From NCBI RefSeq assembly GCF_008704795.1, contig NZ_CP023690.1, forward strand, positions 8,504,501 to 8,568,500: a stretch of 64,000 nt of DNA, written 5' to 3'. Positions 1 through 5,942 of this stretch are shown here, piece after piece (the first letter of the stretch is position 1; the number at the start of each line of letters is the position of its first letter). The DNA is from Streptomyces spectabilis. GTDB lineage: Bacteria; Actinomycetota; Actinomycetes; Streptomycetales; Streptomycetaceae. A program made the position numbers and the translations under genes. A model generated the notes under the pieces. It made no database searches. It was not told where the DNA came from and saw only the letters and a program-made list of their open reading frames with translations.

Positions 1-66
1 ACCTGGGCCGCCGACGCCGGGTTCCTGCCGCACCGGTCCCCGGTCCCGGCCGACCCGGCCCGCTGA
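1..66 (+). CDS. C-terminal end of a truncated upstream gene
   Basis: An open frame enters from the left edge and stops at TGA 64-66, leaving 22 codons (ending ...PVPADPAR). Its codon use matches the following genes and it is 82 bases upstream of the aminotransferase, so it is probably the preceding member of the same locus. Too little remains to identify the product. Confidence 0.5.
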   Translation, partial: TWAADAGFLPHRSPVPADPAR

Positions 67-148
67 ACCGCCCCGCACCACGGCCCCCTGCGGGCCGCAC
101 CCTCATCCGGCCCGCCCGACGGGCCACCGAATCCTAGGAAGTGACGCG

Positions 149-1405
149 ATGCCCCAGCTCTCCCCGGTGCTCCAGCAGGCCACGCCCGTGGTCGCCACCC
201 GCGGCGAGGGGATGTACCTGTACGACGCCGACGACCGTCGCTACCTCGACTTCACCGCGGGCGTCGGCGTGACCAACACCGGCCACTGTCACCCCCGGGT
301 GGTCGAGGCCGTGCGGCAGCAGGCGGGACAGCTCATCCACGGCCAGTACACGACCGTCATGCACGACCGGCTGCTCACGCTGACCGAGCGCCTGGGCGAG
401 GTACTGCCCGCGGGCCTGGACGCGCTGTTCTACCTCAACTCCGGCAGCGAGGCGGTGGAGGCCGCGCTGCGGCTCGCCCGGCACGCCACCGGGCGGCAGA
501 ACGTGATCGTGCTCGACGGGTCCTTCCACGGGCGCACCATGGGCGCGGCGGCGATGAGCACCGCGGGCACCCGGTTCCGCGCCGGGAGCGGCCCGCTGAT
601 GCCCGGTGTCGCGGTGGCGCCGTTCCCGCACGCCTTCGCGCTCGGCCTCAGCGAGGAGGCGGCCGTCGCACACGCCCTGCGCGGCCTCGACCACGTCCTC
701 GCCACCGTGAGCGCGCCCGAGGAAACCGCCGCGATCTTCGTCGAACCCGTCCTCGGCGAGGGCGGTTACGTGCCCGCGCCGCCCGGCTACCTCGCGGGGC
801 TCAGGGAGCGCGCGGACCGGCACGGGATCCTGCTGGTCCTCGACGAGATCCAGACCGGCTTCGGCCGCACCGGGCGGTTCTGGGCCCACGAGCACTCCGC
901 CGGTGTCGTCCCGGACATCCTCATCACCGCCAAGGGCCTGGCCAGCGGCTTCCCGCTGTCGGCGATCGCCGCGTCCGTCGAGCTCATGGGCCGGGCCCGC
1001 CCCGGCTCGCAGGGCGGGACCTACGGCGGCAACGCCGTGGCCTGTGCCGCGGCCCTCGCCACCCTCGACGTCATCCGCGACGAGGGCCTGGTGGCCAACG
1101 CCGCCGAGCAGGGCCGCCGCCTCGCGGACGGGCTGCGCAAGACCGCCGCCGGCGTCCCGGCCGTCGCCGATGTGCGCGGCACCGGCCTGATGCTGGCCAG
1201 CGAGTTCCGCGGCCCCGACGGCTCGCCCGACGCCGCCCTGGCCCGCGCCGTGCAGCAGGCCGCCGCCGAGCGGGGCCTGCTCTTGCTGACCTGCGGGGTG
1301 CACGGCAACGTCGTACGGATGATTCCGGCGCTCGTCGTCACCGCCGAGCAGATCGACGAGGCGCTGACCCTGTGGTCCGACGCCGTGGCCGCGGCCGTCC
1401 GGTGA
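149..1405 (+). CDS. class III PLP-dependent aminotransferase
   Basis: A 418-residue fold-type I (class III) aminotransferase of the 4-aminobutyrate/ornithine transaminase type. It should transfer an amino group between an omega-amino compound or amine and a 2-oxo acid. Visible signs are the substrate-binding SGSEAVEAALRLAR stretch, the PLP-ring aspartate D232 in LVLDEIQTGFGRTG, and the Schiff-base lysine K262 in ITAKGLASGFP. The length is normal for the family. The ATG follows an AGGAAGTG ribosome-binding site. It heads a tight operon with an oxygenase, an SDR and a methyltransferase-like gene, which suggests tailoring of a small molecule rather than housekeeping GABA catabolism (there is no succinate-semialdehyde dehydrogenase next to it). 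The substrate cannot be told from sequence. Confidence 0.9.
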   Translation: MPQLSPVLQQATPVVATRGEGMYLYDADDRRYLDFTAGVGVTNTGHCHPRVVEAVRQQAGQLIHGQYTTVMHDRLLTLTERLGEVLPAGLDALFYLNSGSEAVEAALRLARHATGRQNVIVLDGSFHGRTMGAAAMSTAGTRFRAGSGPLMPGVAVAPFPHAFALGLSEEAAVAHALRGLDHVLATVSAPEETAAIFVEPVLGEGGYVPAPPGYLAGLRERADRHGILLVLDEIQTGFGRTGRFWAHEHSAGVVPDILITAKGLASGFPLSAIAASVELMGRARPGSQGGTYGGNAVACAAALATLDVIRDEGLVANAAEQGRRLADGLRKTAAGVPAVADVRGTGLMLASEFRGPDGSPDAALARAVQQAAAERGLLLLTCGVHGNVVRMIPALVVTAEQIDEALTLWSDAVAAAVR

Positions 1406-1462
1406 CGGCTCCGCACAGCGGAACCCCCTGCCCGTACGCCTCTCGAAAGGACTGAGGACGCC

Positions 1463-2302
1463 ATGACCGGAACCACCATCGACGACATCGGCTGGACCAG
1501 CGACTACCTGGAGTCCGCGCGCGACGTGTGGTCGCTGTCGGTCTCCGACGACGACCGGCGGCTGCTGTGGCCGGACTCCCTCACCGGGCGCTGGGGTGCG
1601 GGCGAGGAGGCGTACACCACCGTGCGCTCGTTCATCGCCAACAGCCTGGACGCCGTGGGCTTCGTGAACGTGCGCAACGTCATCTCGCCGGACGCCTCCG
1701 ACGACGACCTCATCACCAGTCTGTCCCGCGTCGTCGACGAGATCGGCGGGGCCATCCCGCAGAACGCGCAGGGCGACCTGTGGACCGTCCTGCGCGACCG
1801 CGACGGTGACGGCGCCACCGAACTCGGCTTCCACTGCGATACCTGCGACCTGCTCGTCCTGCTCTGTCTGCGGCCCGCGGCGGACGGTGGCGGCACCACC
1901 AAGCTGGCCAGCGCCCGGCACGTGTACGACATCATCGCGCGCGAACGCCCCGACGTGCTGGCCCTGTTGCAGGAGGAGTGGCGCTTCGACCGCAGCGGCC
2001 GCGCGGGCCAGCAGATCGTCGTCACCCCGATCCTGTTCACCCAGGACGACGGGACGATCGGCTGCTACTACCAGACCCGCACGGTCCGGGCGTCGGCGGA
2101 GCTCGACGCCCGGCGCCTGGAGGCCCTGGACTACCTGGACGAGGTGCTGTACCGCCCGGAGATCGCCTTCGGCCTCCAGCTCGGCGCGGGCGACCTGCTG
2201 ATGATCCGCAACAGCCGTGTGCTGCACGGCCGTTCCCCGTACGTGGACGTCCCGGGTCCGCAGGCGCGACGGATCCTGCGCGCTTGGATGAACGAGCGAT
2301 GA
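1463..2302 (+). CDS. TauD/TfdA-type Fe(II)/2-oxoglutarate-dependent oxygenase
   Basis: A 279-residue soluble protein of the clavaminate synthase-like/TauD superfamily, which uses Fe(II), O2 and 2-oxoglutarate to hydroxylate, desaturate or cyclise a substrate. The facial triad is visible: H124-C-D126 in GFHCDTCDLL, and the distal histidine H255 in VLHGRSPYVD, followed by arginines suited to bind the 2-oxoglutarate carboxylate. It lies 57 bases after the aminotransferase with a GAAAGGA ribosome-binding site, and its stop overlaps the SDR start (ATGA). The pairing with an aminotransferase and SDR suggests amino-acid or amine tailoring. The exact reaction is unknown. Confidence 0.85.
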   Translation: MTGTTIDDIGWTSDYLESARDVWSLSVSDDDRRLLWPDSLTGRWGAGEEAYTTVRSFIANSLDAVGFVNVRNVISPDASDDDLITSLSRVVDEIGGAIPQNAQGDLWTVLRDRDGDGATELGFHCDTCDLLVLLCLRPAADGGGTTKLASARHVYDIIARERPDVLALLQEEWRFDRSGRAGQQIVVTPILFTQDDGTIGCYYQTRTVRASAELDARRLEALDYLDEVLYRPEIAFGLQLGAGDLLMIRNSRVLHGRSPYVDVPGPQARRILRAWMNER

Positions 2303-3054
2303 GCGGCCGGGGGAGGATCGGCGTCGTCACCGGCGGCGGCAGCGGCCTCGGCCGCGCCGCCGCGCTCGCCCTGCTCGACCAGGGCTGGTCGCTCGCGCTC
2401 GCCGGGCGGCGCAAGGAGACGCTGGAGGAGACCGCGGCCCTCTCGGGGGCCGGGGCGGACCGGGTGCTCGCGGTGCCCGCCGACATCAGCGACCCGGACC
2501 AGGTCGAGGCTCTGTTCCGCACCGTCGTGGACCACTTCGGCCGTCTCGACCTGCTGTTCAACAACGCGGGCGCGGTGGTGCCCCGCAGGCCGGTCGGGGA
2601 GGTGACCGTCGACGACTGGAACCAGATCATGGCCACCACGGTCACCGGCACGTTCCTCTGCTCCCAGGAGGCGTTCCGCGTGATGCGCGACCAGTCGCCG
2701 CAGGGCGGCCGCATCATCAACAACGGCGCGCCGTCCGCCTACGCGCCGCGCCCCCACGCCATCGCCTACACCACGGCCAAGCACGCGGTGCTCGGCATCA
2801 CCCGGGGCCTGTCCCTGGACGGCCGCCCCTACCGCATCGCCTGCGGGCAGATCGACGTGGGCAACGTGACGCCGGTGGACGGAAGCCCGCAGCCGCCCTC
2901 CATGCAGGGCGACGGCACGATGGCCGTGGAGGCGACCATCCCGGTGGAGCGCTTCACCGAAGCCCTGGTGCTGATGGCGTCGATGCCGCTCGACACCAAC
3001 GTGCAGTCCCTGACGGTGCTGCCCACGACGATGCCGTACATCGGCAGGGGGTGA
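2299..3054 (+). CDS. SDR family NAD(P)-dependent oxidoreductase
   Basis: A 251-residue classical short-chain dehydrogenase/reductase. The N-terminal dinucleotide-binding motif TGGGSGLG sits near residues 9-16, the NNAG motif follows strand 4, and the catalytic YxxxK is Y157 and K161 in YTTAKHA. It would oxidise an alcohol or reduce a carbonyl with NAD(P)(H). The ATG overlaps the stop of the oxygenase gene by four bases, so the two are likely translationally coupled. The start is fixed by that overlap and by the Rossmann motif beginning directly after it. Confidence 0.88.
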   Translation: MSGRGRIGVVTGGGSGLGRAAALALLDQGWSLALAGRRKETLEETAALSGAGADRVLAVPADISDPDQVEALFRTVVDHFGRLDLLFNNAGAVVPRRPVGEVTVDDWNQIMATTVTGTFLCSQEAFRVMRDQSPQGGRIINNGAPSAYAPRPHAIAYTTAKHAVLGITRGLSLDGRPYRIACGQIDVGNVTPVDGSPQPPSMQGDGTMAVEATIPVERFTEALVLMASMPLDTNVQSLTVLPTTMPYIGRG

Positions 3055-3058
3055 CGCG

Positions 3059-3823
3059 ATGCTGGTCAGTGCCCGCTCCTTCGACGAGTACCGCGCGATG
3101 TTCGCGCTCACGGACGACGACCTCCGGCTGCGCGTCCTCGACTGCCCCGGCGGCGCCGCGAGCTTCGTCGCCGAGGCCGGGGCGCGGGGCACCGACGCGG
3201 TCGCCGTCGACCCGCAGTACGGTTCCGGCCGGGAGCAGCTCGGCACGCTCGCGCTGCGCGAGATCGAGCACAAGCACGCGTACGTGGCCGACAACGCGGA
3301 GCGCTTCGTGTGGGACTGGTTCGGCGGCCCCGAGCGCTACACCCGGCTGCGGGCCGCCTCGGTGCGCGCCTTCACCGCCGACCTGGCGGCCCGCCCCGAC
3401 CGGTACGTCGCGGGAGCGCTGCCGCACCTGCCCTTCGCGGACCGCTCCTTCGACCTCGTGCTCAGCTCGCACCTGCTGTTCTCCTACGGGGCGCAGCTGA
3501 GCGAGGAGTTCCATCTGAGCGCGCTCCTGGAGCTGGTGCGGGTGGCGCGCCGCGAAGTGCGGCTCTTCCCGGTGGTCCTGCACACCAGCGACCGCCGGTA
3601 CGCGGCCCTCGACCGGCTGCGCGCCGCGCTCGACGCCCTGGGCGTGCCGTCCCGGCTGCACCGGGTCGACTACGCGTTCCAGCCGGGCGGCGACGAGGCG
3701 CTCGTCCTCGACGTCGCCGACCGCGGCCCGCTGCCCGCCGAGAGGCCCGGCGCGGGCGCCCACGACCCGGTGCGCTGGCGGCACCTGGGGCCGGGGGAGC
3801 CCGTCGCTGATCCCGTACGTTGA
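3059..3823 (+). CDS. SAM-dependent methyltransferase-like protein
   Basis: A 254-residue protein with features of a class I methyltransferase: a motif I-like glycine-rich turn (LDCPGGAASF, about residues 27-36), an acidic motif II end (AVDPQYG), and a motif IV-like FDLVLSSHLLFSY before a strand rich in hydrophobics. It starts four bases after the SDR stop, so it belongs to the same operon and is its last gene; a hairpin follows directly. Motif I is not a canonical GxGxG, so it could be a degenerate or non-methylating member. Substrate unknown. Confidence 0.7.
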   Translation: MLVSARSFDEYRAMFALTDDDLRLRVLDCPGGAASFVAEAGARGTDAVAVDPQYGSGREQLGTLALREIEHKHAYVADNAERFVWDWFGGPERYTRLRAASVRAFTADLAARPDRYVAGALPHLPFADRSFDLVLSSHLLFSYGAQLSEEFHLSALLELVRVARREVRLFPVVLHTSDRRYAALDRLRAALDALGVPSRLHRVDYAFQPGGDEALVLDVADRGPLPAERPGAGAHDPVRWRHLGPGEPVADPVR

Positions 3824-3825
3824 AG

Positions 3826-3856
3826 GGGCCGGTGGCGAGGTCGCCGCCACCGGCCC
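3826..3856. terminator. bidirectional hairpin terminator
   Basis: Twelve-base arms (GGGCCGGTGGCG at 3826-3837 and its complement at 3845-3856) flank a seven-base loop. It starts three bases after the stop of the methyltransferase-like gene and lies 40 bases from the end of the convergent secreted protein, so it can serve both. Confidence 0.7.
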
Positions 3857-3896
3857 GATCAAGGGGAAGGAACCACGAGGGCTCGTCGCGCTCACC

Positions 3897-4493
3897 TCAG
3901 TCGATGCGGACCGGGTTCTTCGTGCCGGGCCCGAAGCCGCACATCGACGGCGCCATCACGTGCTGCGCGCTGCTCCAGCCCGCGCACTGGTAGCCGGAGT
4001 GGCCGTACCAGTCGTGGCCGAACTCGTGCGCGGCCAGCAGTGCCTGGTCCCGGACACCGCCCATGTAGAGCGCGATGCGCTGCCCGCGCCCCCAGTTGCA
4101 GCCGACGATCCTGCCGCCTCCGCCGCAGTCGGTGATGTAGGTGTTGCGGCACTCCACCGGGGTGTCGCGGTTGGTGGTCTCGTCCAGGTTCGCCCAGGCG
4201 GCCGCGCCCTGCCTGATGGTCGCGGCGTACTGCTGGCACGAGGCCGTGAGGCGGTAGCTGCGGTCGGAGGGCACCGGCCAGCCGCCCGGAGGGGGCTGGA
4301 AGGACCGGGGGCCCGCCGCCGCGAGCGCCGCCAGCTCGTCGGCCGTGATGCCGTGGCCCTCCGCCGCCGCGTCCGTCGCGGCGGCGGGCCGCCCTTGGGG
4401 GGAGGGCGCGGCCTGGGCCCCGGAGCCGAGAAGTCCGATGGCCACCGTCACCACGGCCGCGACGACGGATCTCAGGAGCAGGTTCCTTCGCAT
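3897..4493 (-). CDS. small secreted HExxH metalloprotease-like protein
   Basis: A 198-residue exported protein. A twin-arginine-free Sec signal peptide occupies about residues 1-28 (MRRNLLLRSV start, GAQAAP cleavage region). The mature part has HEFGH at residues 156-160 with a further histidine H165, giving HExxHxxxxH, and a methionine turn (HVMAPSM) about 20 residues later, as in metzincin-like zinc proteases. Six cysteines (86, 115, 123, 132, 170, 185) can form disulfides. Size resembles snapalysin (small neutral protease of Streptomyces), but the HExxHxxGxxD spacing of that family is not kept, so identity is uncertain. The ATG is preceded by AGGAGGA. The leader contains a 15-base tandem repeat. 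Confidence 0.75.
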   Translation of the reverse strand: MRRNLLLRSVVAAVVTVAIGLLGSGAQAAPSPQGRPAAATDAAAEGHGITADELAALAAAGPRSFQPPPGGWPVPSDRSYRLTASCQQYAATIRQGAAAWANLDETTNRDTPVECRNTYITDCGGGGRIVGCNWGRGQRIALYMGGVRDQALLAAHEFGHDWYGHSGYQCAGWSSAQHVMAPSMCGFGPGTKNPVRID

Positions 4494-4530
4494 GGTTCTC
4501 CTCCTGGTGTGGGGGGCGTGCGTTGTGGGG

Positions 4531-4577
4531 GGAGGCGTTCTGTGTGGAGGTGTTCTGTGTGGAGGTGTTCTCTGTGT
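4531..4577. repeat. 15-base tandem repeat in the leader of the secreted HExxH gene
   Basis: Three adjacent copies of a 15-base unit: 4531-4545 (GGAGGCGTTCTGTGT), 4546-4560 and 4561-4577, the last with a two-base insertion. It lies 38-84 bases upstream of the minus-strand start codon at 4493, in a 410-base intergenic region that otherwise holds the chitinase promoter. Confidence 0.8.
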
Positions 4578-4750
4578 GGGGGGTGGCACGTTGAGCGTGT
4601 GTGGGGGAGCGCACCGACGAGGGTGCGCCGACCGCCGCGCCCTTTGGTCTGGGCCAACGGCGTTGTGCAGTCCTAGAGTTCGCGGAAGTCCAGGTGAGAA
4701 CAATCCGGGTATCGGTAGGTAGGGCTACGCAGAAATCCGGGCGCGCCATG

Positions 4751-4792
4751 TGGTCCAGACCTATTGACCGGATTGGTACATGCCAATAGCCT
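4751..4792 (+). promoter_or_regulatory. chitinase promoter with two DasR-like (dre) sites
   Basis: A -35 (TTGACC, 4764-4769) and -10 (TAGCCT, 4787-4792) are separated by 17 bases. Directly upstream of the -35 is TGGTCCAGACCT (4751-4762), the 12-base element known from Streptomyces chitinase promoters. A second, looser copy, TTGGTACATGCCAA (4773-4786), fills the -35/-10 spacer. The direct-repeat arrangement over the -35 is the one described for chitinase genes controlled by the GntR-family regulator DasR. Confidence 0.75.
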
Positions 4793-4903
4793 CCGAGCGA
4801 GCCGGTGCGGTGCCGCGGCCGACGGGCTCATGAGCGACGGGCGGCAGTGTCCGGACGAGCCGTCCGCACCACCCATCCGGAACCGACACTCGAGGGAGTC
4901 CCC

Positions 4904-5878
4904 TTGAGATCCCCCACGCGCAGACGCCTTCCACGACGGGTCACGACGGCGCTCGTCAGCCTGGTCGTCCCGTTCGCCGCCCTGGCCGCCCCGGCGCGGG
5001 CGGCCGACGCCCCCGCGGCCCCCGCGGGCGAAGGGCGCGCGCCCGGCTTCGTCCAGGCCGCGCCCTACCTCTACCTGGGCTGGGGCAACCCGCCCAGCGC
5101 CACCGACGTGATGCGGGCCACCGGCATCAAGTGGTACACGATGGCCTTCATCCTCGCCCGGAACGGCTGCAACCCCGCCTGGGACAGCCAGCGCCCCCTC
5201 ACCGGCGGCGTGGACGAGACCACCATCAAGTCGATCCGCGCGGCCGGCGGGGACATCGTCCCCTCCATCGGCGGCTGGAGCGGCAACAAGCTCGGCCCCA
5301 ACTGCTCGACGCCGCAGGCCCTCGCGGGCGCGTACCAGAAGGTCATCGACGCCTACCGGCTCAAGGCGGTCGACGTCGACATCGAGAACACCGATGAATT
5401 CGAGAGCCCGGCCGTCCAGGACCGGATCCTCGGCGCCCTGAAGATCGTCAAGCAGAACAACCCGGGCCTGCGGACGATTCTCACCTTCCCCACGCTCAAC
5501 ACCGGGCCCAACTCCTGGGGGAACCGCCTCATCGAGCGGTCCAAGGCCCTCCAGGCGGACATCGACAACTTCACGATCATGCCGTTCAACTTCGGCGGCC
5601 ACGCCGACATGTACGGCAACACCGTCAAGGCCACCGAGGGCCTCAAGACCAAGCTCAAGTCCGTGTACGGATGGTCCGACGCGGAGGCCTACGCCCACAT
5701 CGGCATCTCGGGCATGAACGGCAACAGCGACGTGGGCGAGGTGACCACGCCCCAGATCTGGACCCAGATCCGCGACTGGTCCAACGCCCACCACATCGGC
5801 CGCCTGTCCTTCTGGGCGGTCAACCGCGACCGTCCTTCCTGGCAGTTCACCTCCATCACCGCGGGCTTCACCGGCTGA
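4904..5878 (+). CDS. secreted GH18 chitinase
   Basis: A 324-residue exported glycoside hydrolase family 18 protein that should hydrolyse chitin to GlcNAc oligomers outside the cell. The TTG start at 4904 follows GAGGGAGT and gives a signal peptide ([11 protein letters not shown] n-region, hydrophobic core, APARA cleavage near residue 30). The GH18 signature ends in D157-V-D159-I-E161, with E161 as the general acid, and a tryptophan-rich end (FWAVNRDR) matches the last barrel strand. No separate chitin-binding domain is present, so it is a single-domain enzyme. The upstream promoter carries two DasR-type elements, and a 44-base palindromic terminator follows. Confidence 0.9.
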   Translation: MRSPTRRRLPRRVTTALVSLVVPFAALAAPARAADAPAAPAGEGRAPGFVQAAPYLYLGWGNPPSATDVMRATGIKWYTMAFILARNGCNPAWDSQRPLTGGVDETTIKSIRAAGGDIVPSIGGWSGNKLGPNCSTPQALAGAYQKVIDAYRLKAVDVDIENTDEFESPAVQDRILGALKIVKQNNPGLRTILTFPTLNTGPNSWGNRLIERSKALQADIDNFTIMPFNFGGHADMYGNTVKATEGLKTKLKSVYGWSDAEAYAHIGISGMNGNSDVGEVTTPQIWTQIRDWSNAHHIGRLSFWAVNRDRPSWQFTSITAGFTG

Positions 5879-5896
5879 CCACCGGCCTGCCCCGAC

Positions 5897-5940
5897 GGCG
5901 CGTCGGCTCTCCCGGACCGGTCCGGGAGAGCCGACGCGCC
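5897..5940. terminator. 44-base perfect palindrome, bidirectional terminator
   Basis: Positions 5897-5940 read identically on both strands (22-base arms, no spacer). It lies 18 bases after the chitinase stop and two bases from the stop of the convergent LuxR-family gene, so it fits a shared terminator. Confidence 0.8.
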
Positions 5941-5942
5941 CG

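Noticed and set aside
134..2227. Long open frame (697 codons) on the minus strand opposite the aminotransferase and oxygenase genes
   Set aside because: Its composition (Gly, Arg, Val, His rich, no domain) is that of a mirror frame of high-GC coding DNA, and the plus-strand genes show real catalytic motifs.
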